DNA from: Opitutia bacterium UBA953
GTDB lineage: Bacteria; Verrucomicrobiota; Verrucomicrobiia; Opitutales; UBA953
Length of the DNA: 8,850 bases
Direction of reading: 5' to 3'
Assembly: GCA_002293125.1 (NCBI GenBank)
Contig: DBCR01000079.1
Location: forward strand, 1-8,850
A program made the position numbers and the translations under genes. This document shows positions 1 through 7,080 of the stretch, in pieces. The first letter of the stretch is position 1, and each line of letters begins with the position of its first letter. The notes beneath the pieces were generated by a model. That model saw only the letters and a list, made by a program, of their open reading frames with translations. It was not told where the DNA came from and did no database searches.

Positions 1-1398
1 GTTCGGGATCTCGATGCCGACGGTGCCCTTGCCTGGCACCGGCGCGAGGATGCGTACGGCCTCGGCCTCGAGGTTCATCGCGATATTATTCGAGAGATTG
101 GCGATTTTCTCCACACGCACGCCAGGTGCGGGCTTGATCTCATAGCGCGTGATCGACGGACCCTGCTGGATGCCGACGTCGACGCCGTTGACAGGGTCGA
201 CCGGCACGCAGTCGACCTTGAATTGCTTGAGGGTCTCGATGAGGTCGGCGGCGCGTTTGCGGAAATCCTCCGGCTCGGCCCGGGAGTTGGCGGACGGCTC
301 GTTGAGCATCTTGATCTCGGGGAAGACGTAGTCGCCGCGCTTCTTCAAAACCTGGCTGGCTCGGGCCTTCTCGATCTTGTCCGGCTGGACAACGAGCACC
401 TTGCCGGCGTCGGGGCCGAGCGGCGCCGGCTGCTTACGGATGGGCTTGGCTTCGACTTCTTGTTCCTCTTCTTCATCGACGACCGCCTTGGGTTTCTCTG
501 GCTTCTTGTCCTTGCTCTCCAACTCAGGGGAGATGCTGACGTTGTCGGACTGGACGAGGTCGGGGCCGGTTTCCGCCGGAACTTCTTGCGGGATGTCGAC
601 GGCGACCGGGGCGACCTTCGTGGCCGCCTTCGGGGGCTCCTTGGGCTGGGGCACCGCGATGGCGGCGCCGACGACTTCCTGCTGCTTGCGGCGTAGCTCG
701 GCGGCGCTGGCGGCTCGGCGGCGCTGCTCTTCCGCGACCGTCGCGGCGGCGGCCTTACGCTCGGCGTTCCAGGCACCGAAGCCATCGCGGATCTCCGCGA
801 TCCAAGAGGAAAGCGTGGCCTTCGGATCGTCCGCCAGCGCACCGAGGAGACAGAAGCCGTAAGGGAAGACGAGAATCCAGGCTCCATAATCACCGAGCAC
901 CGGATGGAAGACGGTGGAGAAGAGCATACTGCCGAGCACGCCACCCGGTCCGCGCGGATCGAAGGCGACGGAGGCATCCTTCGCGGCGCCGAGCCATAGG
1001 GTGAGGATCGGGGCGAAGAGAACGATGCAGAGCACCATCAGCGTGACCTTGACCGGCCAGAGCGTGTGGGCGCGCTGGTTGAGCGCGAACCAAGCCGCGG
1101 CGAAAAGGAAGAACGGCACGAAGAAGCCGGCGTAACCGAAGAGACTGAACAGGATGACCGCGACGGTCGCACCGAAGGCGCCGCACGGATTATGCTCGGT
1201 CGCCGCGTTCGATTCGGCCGGCAGGCTGAAGGTCTTCTCCAGCCATTCCGGGATGAGATTCTGGTCCGCGGGAGTGTGGAACAGCATCGCGACGAGCAGG
1301 AACGCGCCGACGAGGGAGAGCACGACGGCGAGGATGGGTTTGCTCTCGCTGGCCGGGCGGGCGAGCGTGGTGGAGCGTTTGCGGGCAGGGGCGGGCAT
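1..1398 (-). CDS. ftsK: DNA translocase FtsK, N-terminal part (gene runs off the left edge)
   Basis: FtsK/SpoIIIE translocases anchor at the division septum and pump DNA to clear the chromosome terminus and drive dimer resolution. The 466 codons seen start at an ATG (1398-1396) and have no stop before the window edge. Hydrophobic segments lie near residues 21-40, 76-106, 116-138 and 153-188, consistent with the four-helix membrane anchor. A charged Ala/Lys/Glu/Pro-rich linker follows (about 205-340). From about 375 the sequence matches the motor's alpha domain: QGPSITRYEIKPAPGVRVEK (412-431), then NNIAMNLEAEAVRILAPVPG (437-456) and GTVGIEIPN. The Walker A/B ATPase core and the gamma winged-helix domain would lie outside the window. 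The start is 2 nt after the stop of the upstream HAD gene, so the two are probably co-transcribed and translationally coupled. The family call is firm; whether the motor is intact cannot be judged here. Confidence 0.95.
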   Translation of the reverse strand, partial: MPAPARKRSTTLARPASESKPILAVVLSLVGAFLLVAMLFHTPADQNLIPEWLEKTFSLPAESNAATEHNPCGAFGATVAVILFSLFGYAGFFVPFFLFAAAWFALNQRAHTLWPVKVTLMVLCIVLFAPILTLWLGAAKDASVAFDPRGPGGVLGSMLFSTVFHPVLGDYGAWILVFPYGFCLLGALADDPKATLSSWIAEIRDGFGAWNAERKAAAATVAEEQRRRAASAAELRRKQQEVVGAAIAVPQPKEPPKAATKVAPVAVDIPQEVPAETGPDLVQSDNVSISPELESKDKKPEKPKAVVDEEEEQEVEAKPIRKQPAPLGPDAGKVLVVQPDKIEKARASQVLKKRGDYVFPEIKMLNEPSANSRAEPEDFRKRAADLIETLKQFKVDCVPVDPVNGVDVGIQQGPSITRYEIKPAPGVRVEKIANLSNNIAMNLEAEAVRILAPVPGKGTVGIEIPN

Positions 1399-1400
1399 GA

Positions 1401-2486
1401 TTATTCGCCGAAGAGGGTTCCCTGCGAGGCGGCGTCCGCGGCGCCCGGAGGCGCCGGCTCGGTGTGCAGATGGCGAGGCGGACGCGTGACGCGGGCCGCG
1501 AGGGCGCGCGTGCGTTCCTGCGCGAGGCGTTCGACCATGCCCGCGAGGGCGTGGCGAATCCACTTGGGCGTGAAGGAAGCGGCGGAATAATCGCATGGGC
1601 CGTAGCCATGCACGCGGCCGGCCTGGAGCAGCGCGTCGTTCTGGGCGAACTCGGCCTCGCTTTCGGGCACGTAGACCGCGAAAGCCTTGCCGCCGTTCTT
1701 ACGCAATAACGAGAAGACGGGGACGTCGCTCGGTCCGTCCGCGACGTAGATCATGTTCTCGAAGGGCACGCGACGGTCCTCGGCGCGCACGACGGCGTTG
1801 ACGTCGATGTCGGTGTTCTTGTTCGAGCCTTTGTTGATTTCGAAGAGGAAGCGGGTCTTGATGGTGTTATCGACCATCGCGGCGACCTGGGTGATCTCGG
1901 TCGGCAAGTCCAACGCGAGCTCGTCCTGTTTGGTGAAGTGCGGCGGGAGCGGGTGCTCGAGGAATTCGCAGCCGTAGATGCCGTCGCAATGCGCCGCGAG
2001 CGAGGTGCCGCGGATCATCTCGGCGAGGCCGGTGCTGATGACGTAATGCTCGAGGACGACTTCGACGTTATGCTTCCGGCCGAGTTCGCGGACGTGCTCC
2101 TTGAGCGCAGGGAAGAACTGCGGGAGCCCTGGGCAGAGCTCAATGTCGGCCCCGAGCTCCCGGAGGCGGGCGTTGGTCAGGCCCTTCATGAGGCCGGCCT
2201 TCACATAGCTCAGGAGGTGGTTGAGGTAGACGGAGTCCTTGGGCGTGCGGATGCCTTTGCGGGCGTAAAGCGCCGGAAGCTGGTTCGTTTCCTTCCAGAA
2301 CTGCTCCTCATCGACCCCGAAGGCCTTGAAGAGCGGGGTCTGCATATAGCCCGGGCAAAGGGTCTTGTCGAAGTCCCACACACAGGTGAGGACGTGGGTG
2401 CCGCGGAGCGCGGGTTCCTTGGGCTGCATGTCGATCGGAAAAGGGATGAAGGTCGGGCTTGCGGAGGGGAGCCTGCCGCACTCCAT
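1401..2486 (-). CDS. HAD-superfamily phosphatase/hydrolase
   Basis: All four catalytic motifs of the haloacid dehalogenase superfamily are visible in 361 residues. Motif I is DFDKT (38-42), with D38 as predicted nucleophile and D40 as acid/base. Motif II is ISTG (150-153). The motif III lysine is probably K210 in NTIKTR. Motif IV is ADGPSD (249-254), supplying the Mg2+-binding acidic residues. About 100 residues between motifs I and II look like a C1-type cap, which usually sets substrate choice. A phosphatase reaction on a small phosphorylated molecule is therefore likely, but the substrate cannot be read from sequence. The last 40 residues are low-complexity (Arg/Pro/Ala). The start is uncertain: the first ATG (2486) adds 19 unremarkable residues, while ATG 2429 (MQPKEPALRG) sits closer to the HAD core and leaves more room for the divergent promoters. 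Neither has a clear Shine-Dalgarno. ftsK follows after 2 nt. Confidence 0.9.
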   Translation of the reverse strand: MECGRLPSASPTFIPFPIDMQPKEPALRGTHVLTCVWDFDKTLCPGYMQTPLFKAFGVDEEQFWKETNQLPALYARKGIRTPKDSVYLNHLLSYVKAGLMKGLTNARLRELGADIELCPGLPQFFPALKEHVRELGRKHNVEVVLEHYVISTGLAEMIRGTSLAAHCDGIYGCEFLEHPLPPHFTKQDELALDLPTEITQVAAMVDNTIKTRFLFEINKGSNKNTDIDVNAVVRAEDRRVPFENMIYVADGPSDVPVFSLLRKNGGKAFAVYVPESEAEFAQNDALLQAGRVHGYGPCDYSAASFTPKWIRHALAGMVERLAQERTRALAARVTRPPRHLHTEPAPPGAADAASQGTLFGE

Positions 2487-2515
2487 TGAATAACGAACGG
2501 ACGTCTCCTGTCCAA
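2487..2515 (-). promoter_or_regulatory. Candidate sigma70-type promoter for the HAD-ftsK pair
   Basis: In the short divergent gap between the HAD gene and prfA, the minus strand carries TTGGAC (2515-2510), 17 nt, then TATTCA (2492-2487). Each hexamer matches the sigma70 consensus only partly (about 3 of 6). If used, transcription would start near 2480, inside or just past the first ATG, which would favour the internal ATG at 2429 as the HAD start. No comparably spaced pair was found for prfA on the plus strand. Confidence 0.25.
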
Positions 2516-2536
2516 GCCCGATTAACCCTCTTAACG

Positions 2537-3628
2537 ATGTCCGCCAGCCCCCTCCGCCCCGACCTGACCGGCTTCCGCCGCCGCCTGGCCGAGCTCGAAG
2601 GCCTGCTGGCCGACCCGGCGACCTTCGCCGATAACCGCCGGGCCGCCGCCCTCGGTGCCGAGCTCCGGTTCACGTCCAAGGCCGTCAAGGCCGACGACGC
2701 CCTGGTGGCCCTGGAAAAGGAGCTGGCCGAGTCCCGCGCCCTGGCCGGCGAGGCCGACGCGGAGATCCGCGCGATGGCCGCCGAGGAGATCGCCCGGCTG
2801 GAGCCGGCCGTCGAGGTGGCCCGCGAACAGCTGATCCGGGCCATCATCCCGGTCAATCCGGATGATTCTCGTAATGCTCTTGTAGAAATCCGGGCCGGTA
2901 CGGGCGGGGAGGAAGCCTCCCTCTTCGCCGCCGAGCTGCTCCGCGCCTACACCCGCTTCGCCGAGAAGAAGGGCTGGAAGTGCGAGCTGATGTCCCTCTC
3001 CCACTCCGACCTGGGCGGGGTCCGCGACGCGGTCCTCCTCATCGAAGGCGAAGGCGCCACGGCCCTCCTGCGCCACGAAGCGGGCGTCCACCGCGTCCAG
3101 CGCGTGCCCGCCACCGAGGCCTCCGGCCGCGTCCATACCTCCGCTGCCACGGTCGCGGTCCTCCCCGAAGCCGAAGAAGCCGAAGTCGTCCTGAAGCCCG
3201 AAGACCTCGACATGTCCGTCGCCCGCGCGAGCGGCGCCGGCGGCCAGCACGTCAATAAGACGGAGTCCGCGGTGCAGATCATCCACAAGCCGACGGGGTT
3301 GATGGTCTACTGCGCCGACGAACGCTCCCAGCTGCGCAATCGCGTGAAGGCCCTCCGCGTCCTACGCTCCCGCCTCCTCGACCTGACGCGCGCCAAGGAA
3401 CGCGAGGCCCGCGCCGACGCGCGCAAGACACAGGTGGGTTCCGGCGACCGCTCCGAACGCATCCGCACCTACAACTTCCCGCAGAACCGCATCACCGATC
3501 ACCGCATCGACCTCACGGTCCACGGGATCGAACAGGTGCTCGAAGGAAATCTCGACCAGCTCGTGGACGCGCTCTTCGAGGCTGACCTGCGCGAACGCGC
3601 CGAGGCGATCACTCGGCCGATAGCCTGA
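2537..3628 (+). CDS. prfA: Peptide chain release factor 1
   Basis: RF1 recognises UAA and UAG stop codons in the ribosomal A site and triggers release of the finished protein. The 363-residue product has the usual RF1 length (about 360). An N-terminal helical region (about 1-110) precedes the conserved EIRAGTGGEEASLFAAEL (117-134). The anticodon-like tripeptide is PAT (191-193), the RF1 type rather than the SPF of RF2. The catalytic GGQ is at 235-237 within SGAGGQHVNKTESAVQIIHK; in the family its Gln is methylated by PrmC. RSERIRTYNFPQNRITDHRI (306-325) is also typical. ATG 2537 was chosen because it gives the family length; the frame stays open upstream to a TTG at 2459, but those 26 residues look non-native. 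prmC, a common neighbour, is not adjacent. The last 20 bp overlap the convergent gene ending at 3609. Confidence 0.97.
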   Translation: MSASPLRPDLTGFRRRLAELEGLLADPATFADNRRAAALGAELRFTSKAVKADDALVALEKELAESRALAGEADAEIRAMAAEEIARLEPAVEVAREQLIRAIIPVNPDDSRNALVEIRAGTGGEEASLFAAELLRAYTRFAEKKGWKCELMSLSHSDLGGVRDAVLLIEGEGATALLRHEAGVHRVQRVPATEASGRVHTSAATVAVLPEAEEAEVVLKPEDLDMSVARASGAGGQHVNKTESAVQIIHKPTGLMVYCADERSQLRNRVKALRVLRSRLLDLTRAKEREARADARKTQVGSGDRSERIRTYNFPQNRITDHRIDLTVHGIEQVLEGNLDQLVDALFEADLRERAEAITRPIA

Positions 3629-4112
3629 GCAACGCGACGTCTTCGCGGACCAGGAGATCGCCCTTGTCGGCGTGGCCGTCATCGACCCAGCCGTCGGCGA
3701 CCCCGAAGGCCCGTTCGTAGGAACGACCGGGCTCCGCCGGCGTGAAGACGACCGCCGGACCGCCCGAGGGGGACTTGGCCTGGAAGACCCACTTGCCGGA
3801 GACCTGACACTTGGCGACCGCCGTGGTCATCGGCTCGAGATTGAAACCGCCGAACTGGCCGCCGGGCGCCGCGAGGTCGCAATCCATCGGCCACGCGCTC
3901 TTCTCAGCCTGATACTGCAGGAAGATGATCCGCGCCTGCATGCAGACCTGCGATACGGAATTAGCCTTCCGATGGTCAAGCACGACGAACACCAGGGCGA
4001 CCACGAGGCCGATGAGCAGCCCCCAGAAACCACGGCGGGCCGCCGACAGCCAGAGCGGCTCGAGGGGCGTGCGCAGGATGGGTGCTTTGGGGGCGTGCTC
4101 GGCGGCGGACAT
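3609..4112 (-). CDS. Small membrane-anchored protein, pseudopilin-like periplasmic domain
   Basis: I do not recognise a named family for this 167-residue protein. It has a short Pro/Ala-rich cytoplasmic N-terminus and one transmembrane segment (about 29-46, GFWGLLIGLVVALVFVVL). A helix-like stretch (VSQVCMQARIIFLQYQAEKS, 53-72) leads into a globular domain with WPMDCD (74-79) and a C-terminal GWVDDGHADKGDLLVRED. A hydrophobic helix, an amphipathic continuation, a WP turn and a small beta domain recall type II secretion or type IV pseudopilins. However, the prepilin peptidase motif (Gly-Phe-Thr-x-x-Glu) is missing and the helix begins near residue 29, so processing is unlikely. Cysteines at 57, 79 and 102 might form a disulfide. 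The gene converges with prfA (20-bp overlap) and diverges from tcdA. Codon use resembles the neighbours, so it is probably real. Function unknown. Confidence 0.7.
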   Translation of the reverse strand: MSAAEHAPKAPILRTPLEPLWLSAARRGFWGLLIGLVVALVFVVLDHRKANSVSQVCMQARIIFLQYQAEKSAWPMDCDLAAPGGQFGGFNLEPMTTAVAKCQVSGKWVFQAKSPSGGPAVVFTPAEPGRSYERAFGVADGWVDDGHADKGDLLVREDVALLRLSAE

Positions 4113-4208
4113 CGGCCATCACGATGCCCGGGGCGACCCGGCCAGCAAGCCCGGAGGAAGTGCGTTTGTTCCTTGGAGGGGAGCCGCTTACCGCCTTGAT
4201 TGGTAGCC

Positions 4209-4991
4209 ATGGACGCGGACCACCTCCAACGCTTCGCGGGCATCGGCCGTCTCTACGGACGCGCCGGCATGGAACGCCTCGCCCGCTCATCCTTCCTCGT
4301 CGTCGGCCTCGGCGGCGTGGGCTCCTGGACCGTCGAGGCGCTCGCCCGCTCGGGCGTCGGCCACCTCGCGATGGTCGATGGCGATGCCGTCTGCATCTCC
4401 AACACGAACCGCCAGCTGCACGCCGTCGCAGGCAACGACGGTAAGCCGAAGACGGAGGCGATGGCCGAACGCGCCCGCTCGATCCACCCCCGGATCCGCA
4501 CGACGCTCCACCAGCGCTTCCTCTCCCGCTTCAATCCGCACGAGGTGCTCGCGGATTTCGACGGCGTGGTGATCGACGCGATGGATGCGCTCTCGCCGAA
4601 GTGTGGCCTGATCGCCGAAGCGGTGAACCGTAAGCTGCCCGTGGTCACGGCCGGCGGTTGCGCCGGCCGCCTCGACGGCACGCGGATCAAGGTCACCGAT
4701 CTCCGCGATTCGCGCGATGATCCGCTGATGATGCTGGTCCGCAAACGCCTGCGTCAGAACTTCGACTTCCCCCGCGGCAAGGCGCCTTTCGGCGTCTCGT
4801 GCGTGTGGTCCGACGAACCGTTCACGCAGCCGACGGATTGCGAAGGCCTGCCGGGCGGTGAGATTCCTGAAGACGAAGACCTGCGCCCGAACTGCGAATG
4901 GGGCTACGGCACGGCCTCGCATGTGGCCGGCGCTTTCGGCCTCGCGGCCGCGGGCGAAGCACTCCGCCTGTCGCTGCTACGCCCCGAATAA
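4209..4991 (+). CDS. tcdA: tRNA threonylcarbamoyladenosine dehydratase (TcdA/CsdL)
   Basis: TcdA is an E1-like ATP-dependent enzyme that cyclises t6A at position 37 of ANN-decoding tRNAs to ct6A. The 260-residue protein has the nucleotide-binding loop VVGLGGVGSW (31-40), the acidic DGD (57-59), and the family-specific SNTNRQLHA (64-72) followed by GKPKTEAM (78-85). Further hallmarks are GVVIDAMDALSPK (119-131), VVTAGGCAGRLDGTRIKVTD (145-164), FGVSCVWSDE (194-203) and the C-terminal GYGTASHVAGAFGLAAAGEA. These separate TcdA from ThiF and MoeB, which carry zinc-binding CxxC pairs not seen here. ATG 4209 was chosen over an in-frame TTG at 4200, which adds only three residues. A 96-bp gap separates it from the divergent gene at 4112. 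The 3' end overlaps the convergent tatD-like gene by 15 bp. Partners such as CsdA/CsdE are not in the window. Confidence 0.95.
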   Translation: MDADHLQRFAGIGRLYGRAGMERLARSSFLVVGLGGVGSWTVEALARSGVGHLAMVDGDAVCISNTNRQLHAVAGNDGKPKTEAMAERARSIHPRIRTTLHQRFLSRFNPHEVLADFDGVVIDAMDALSPKCGLIAEAVNRKLPVVTAGGCAGRLDGTRIKVTDLRDSRDDPLMMLVRKRLRQNFDFPRGKAPFGVSCVWSDEPFTQPTDCEGLPGGEIPEDEDLRPNCEWGYGTASHVAGAFGLAAAGEALRLSLLRPE

Positions 4992-5771
4992 GCGCGCGAA
5001 GTTCGCGGAAGTCAGCGCGGCGGACTCCTCAGGCGTCACGCCCATGGTCCGCGCGAGCTCCTCATTATTGCGCACGAGGTTCGACGGGTGATTCTGCTCC
5101 GTGCCTTCCGCGTCGGGCGCGAGCTCGCGCAGGCGGAACTCCGCCGCGGGACAGAGCGCGGGCGCGTCGGTCTCGACGAGGATTCGCTCGCGCGGGATCG
5201 CCGCGGCGAACTGGATACGGAGGTCAGCCTTGCGCGGGATGAGATGGTGCGCACTGAAAGAGAAATACGCGCCGAGCTGCGCGAGCTCCGGGACGAGCTC
5301 CATCGGGCCGTTCCAGCTATGCAGGAGAAAGCCGCGGCGCGGGAGCGCGGTCGTGCGCAGGATATCCATCAGCGACCCGATCGCTTTGACGCAGTGGATG
5401 GTGAGCGCGCGGTCGAGCTCGACGGCCAGGGCGAGCTGCGTGCGAAAGGCCGCTTCCTGCGCGACGGGATCGAAATCCTTCACCCAACGGTCGAGGCCCA
5501 TCTCGCCGACGCCGGCGGTCGGGTGCGCCAGCAGCATCGCACGGAGTTGCTCCGCCCAGCCTTCTGGAGCGGTCGGGACATCCCACGGGTGCAGTCCGAA
5601 CGACATGCGGTTACGCGGATCGCGCCGGCCGAGGGCCGCCACGTCTTGCCAATCGGAAGGCGCGCTGCCGTTGATCATCGCCTGGCCGACTCCGTCCGCC
5701 CGCGCCTGTTCCACCGCGGCGTACGGCACCTCGGCGAACTGATAATGACAATGGGCGTCGCGGAGTTCCAT
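4977..5771 (-). CDS. tatD: TatD-family metal-dependent hydrolase/DNase
   Basis: TatD proteins are TIM-barrel metallohydrolases. Characterised members have 3'-5' exonuclease or deoxyribonuclease activity and a proposed role in DNA repair. The 264-residue length is typical. Metal ligands expected for the family are in place: HCH in DAHCHYQF (H7, H9), GEMGLD (E90), IHCVK (H126), HSW (H151) and ETDAP (D202). GLHPWD (59-64) is the usual motif of strand two. The sequence diverges from well-known TatD/YcfH after ETDAP, where AEFRLRELAPDAEGTEQNHP (210-229) replaces the usual short segment before NLVRNNEELARTMGVTPEE, though the latter is typical. The symbol therefore marks the family rather than proven orthology. 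The gene starts 91 bp from the divergent purC ATG. Its 3' end overlaps tcdA by 15 bp. Confidence 0.9.
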   Translation of the reverse strand: MELRDAHCHYQFAEVPYAAVEQARADGVGQAMINGSAPSDWQDVAALGRRDPRNRMSFGLHPWDVPTAPEGWAEQLRAMLLAHPTAGVGEMGLDRWVKDFDPVAQEAAFRTQLALAVELDRALTIHCVKAIGSLMDILRTTALPRRGFLLHSWNGPMELVPELAQLGAYFSFSAHHLIPRKADLRIQFAAAIPRERILVETDAPALCPAAEFRLRELAPDAEGTEQNHPSNLVRNNEELARTMGVTPEESAALTSANFARLFGA

Positions 5772-5862
5772 CAGGCTGCACGGAGGATGACCGCCGCACC
5801 TTGCGCCTCAACGACGAACCACCTTGCCCTGCCGCCCCGCCCTGCCCTATCTCCGTGGCAGG

Positions 5863-6759
5863 ATGAAGACGCCGCCCCTGCCTACCGAAGCGCTGATGAC
5901 CGTCACCGGCCTGCCCTACCCGCTCCAGGCGAAGGGCAAGGTCCGTGAAGTCTTCGACCTCGGCACGCATTACCTGATCGTGGCGACCGACCGTCTCTCC
6001 GCCTTCGACGTCGTGATGCCCAACGGCGTCCCGGGCAAAGGCATCCTCCTCACGCAGATCAGCCTCTGGTGGTTCGACCAGGCCCGCCTCGTCTTCCCGA
6101 CGCACCTGGTGCCCGACCACGCCAACGCGCTGGCCAAGGCCCTGCACGGCCACGAACACCTGATCCCGCGCTCGATGCTCGTGCGCAAGCTCAAGCCCCT
6201 CCCGGTCGAAGCAGTCGTCCGCGGCTACCTCGCGGGCAGCGGCTTCAAGGAGTACCAGAAGACCGGCGGTATCCTCGATCACCCGCTGCCCGAAGGCTTG
6301 CTCGACGGCTCGAAGCTGCCGCAGCCCATCTTCACCCCTTCGACCAAGGCCGCCGAAGGCCACGACGAGGCCATCACCCGCGCGCGCTGCGGCGAGGTCC
6401 TTGGCGAAAAAGTCTTCCGCACGGTGCAGGAAACCTCGATCGCGCTCTACCGCATGGGCGCCGAACGCGCCGCCAAAGCCGGCGTCATCCTGGCCGATAC
6501 GAAGTTTGAATTCGGGAGCGCTCCCGACGGCTCACTGGTACTCATCGACGAAGTCCTGACGCCCGACTCCTCCCGTTATTGGCCCGCCGCCACCTGGCAG
6601 CCCGGCCGTGCCCAGCCTTCTTACGATAAGCAGTTCGTCCGCGACTGGCTTGAAACCCAGCCGTGGAACAAGACCGCGCCGGGCCCGACCCTGCCGGCCG
6701 ACGTCGTGCAGAAGACGCAGGCACTCTACGCGGAGTGCCTCGAACGCCTGACTTCGTAA
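5863..6759 (+). CDS. purC: Phosphoribosylaminoimidazole-succinocarboxamide synthase (SAICAR synthase)
   Basis: PurC joins aspartate to CAIR using ATP, giving SAICAR in de novo purine synthesis. The 298-residue protein is of the longer SAICAR synthase type (about 300 residues) rather than the roughly 240-residue E. coli type. Diagnostic motifs are GKVREVFDLG (25-34, ATP-binding loop), ATDRLSAFDVVMPNGVPGKG (41-60), LPVEAVVRGYLAGS (113-126, family signature 1), TPSTKAAEGHDE (158-169), LADTKFEFG (210-218, signature 2), IDEVLTPDSSRYWP (228-241) and SYDKQFVRDWL (253-263). ATG 5863 was preferred; the frame is open to TTG 5824, and ATG 5896 (MTVTGLPYPL) remains possible. GGCAGG directly abuts ATG 5863, too close for an ordinary Shine-Dalgarno. 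No other pur gene is in the window. Repeat hairpins begin 21 bp after the stop. Confidence 0.96.
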   Translation: MKTPPLPTEALMTVTGLPYPLQAKGKVREVFDLGTHYLIVATDRLSAFDVVMPNGVPGKGILLTQISLWWFDQARLVFPTHLVPDHANALAKALHGHEHLIPRSMLVRKLKPLPVEAVVRGYLAGSGFKEYQKTGGILDHPLPEGLLDGSKLPQPIFTPSTKAAEGHDEAITRARCGEVLGEKVFRTVQETSIALYRMGAERAAKAGVILADTKFEFGSAPDGSLVLIDEVLTPDSSRYWPAATWQPGRAQPSYDKQFVRDWLETQPWNKTAPGPTLPADVVQKTQALYAECLERLTS

Positions 6760-6779
6760 GAAGTTGACCGGCTGCCAAG

Positions 6780-6804
6780 GTAGGGTCGGGACCGCGTCAC
6801 GACC
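6780..6804 (+). repeat. GTAG-headed REP-like hairpin R1
   Basis: GTAG (6780-6783) is followed by arm GGTCGGGAC (6784-6792), loop CGC (6793-6795) and arm GTCACGACC (6796-6804). Eight of nine positions pair. TGCCAAG lies directly upstream, resembling the TGCCTTG box of other copies. The right half plus its flank (6794-6811) recurs exactly at 8444-8461. Confidence 0.65.
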
Positions 6805-6814
6805 TAGGTGCCTT

Positions 6815-6904
6815 GAGGTAGGGCGGGCTCTCCGAGCCCGCCGCTTGTTCGTTCGGCGGGCGGACGGTTCGGAGAACCGTCCCTACTCAAGGCAGGTGTC
6901 CGCG
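6815..6904 (+). repeat. REPIN-like 90-bp element, copy A (hairpins R2 and R3 head to head)
   Basis: R2 (plus strand) is GTAG 6818-6821, arm GGCGGGCTC, loop TCC, arm GAGCCCGCC, ending at 6842. R3 (minus strand) is arm GGACGGTTC from 6862, loop GGA, arm GAACCGTCC, then CTAC 6883-6886. A 19-nt spacer separates them. TGCCTTG boxes sit outside each GTAG (6809-6815, and as CAAGGCA at 6888-6894). Positions 6815-6904 match 8702-8791 on the opposite strand at 84 of 90 positions by eye. Two inverted GTAG hairpins with a short spacer is the layout of REPIN/BIME elements. Confidence 0.8.
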
Positions 6905-6924
6905 GCTGGCGGTTGAGTTCGCTC

Positions 6925-7005
6925 AAAGGGAAACCGGAGACCGGATGATTGGCTGGGGTTATTCATCATGCCCGAAGCAAACCTCCCGGTTTCCGGTCTC
7001 CCTTT
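6925..7005. repeat. Imperfect inverted repeat with 20-nt arms
   Basis: Left arm 6925-6944 is AAAGGGAAACCGGAGACCGG. The reverse complement of 6986-7005 is AAAGGGAGACCGGAAACCGG, so 18 of 20 positions pair. Each arm contains the 7-mers AAACCGG and AGACCGG, in opposite order, so the two mismatches look like a swap of units. The 41-nt interior contains a small GATGA/TCATC pair. It differs from the GTAG hairpins and could be a separate repeat family. Confidence 0.6.
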
Positions 7006-7080
7006 GGCTCTTCCTCTGCATCGAGGTAGGGACGGGAACCGCGGTCGACAGGCAGGGTGGGACAGGTTACCAAACAGACC

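Larger units (their letters stand above)
6760..7080. other. Repeat-rich intergenic region between purC and the VCBS gene
   Basis: This 321-bp gap holds no convincing gene. It contains a single GTAG hairpin (6780-6804), a head-to-head hairpin pair (6818-6886) within a 90-bp element that recurs inverted near the right end, and a long imperfect inverted repeat (6925-7005). There is also a further GTAGGGACGG head at 7026-7035 whose second half no longer pairs properly, probably a decayed hairpin. Nothing resembling a strong promoter was found just before the ATG at 7081. The hairpin pair may protect or terminate the purC transcript. Confidence 0.7.

Noticed and set aside
345..977. Long Arg/Ser/Pro-rich open frame on the minus strand inside ftsK
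   Set aside because: It is a shadow frame: composition is typical of an out-of-frame reading of GC-rich DNA, and the FtsK frame explains the region.
2459..2536. In-frame TTG extension of prfA by 26 residues
   Set aside because: It would give 389 residues against about 360 for RF1, lies in the divergent promoter gap and overlaps the HAD start. ATG 2537 fits the family.
2531..3286. 251-codon Gly/Asp-rich minus-strand frame opposite prfA
   Set aside because: Antisense reading of a GC-rich gene; no recognisable motif, while the plus strand encodes clear RF1.
5824..5853. Promoter TTGCCC - 18 nt - TATCTC for purC
   Set aside because: Both hexamers are poor and the predicted start would make ATG 5863 nearly leaderless; not distinguishable from chance.
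7026..7050. Additional GTAG hairpin upstream of the VCBS gene
   Set aside because: The head GTAGGGACGG is present, but the expected second arm does not pair under the 9-3-9 layout; at most a decayed copy.
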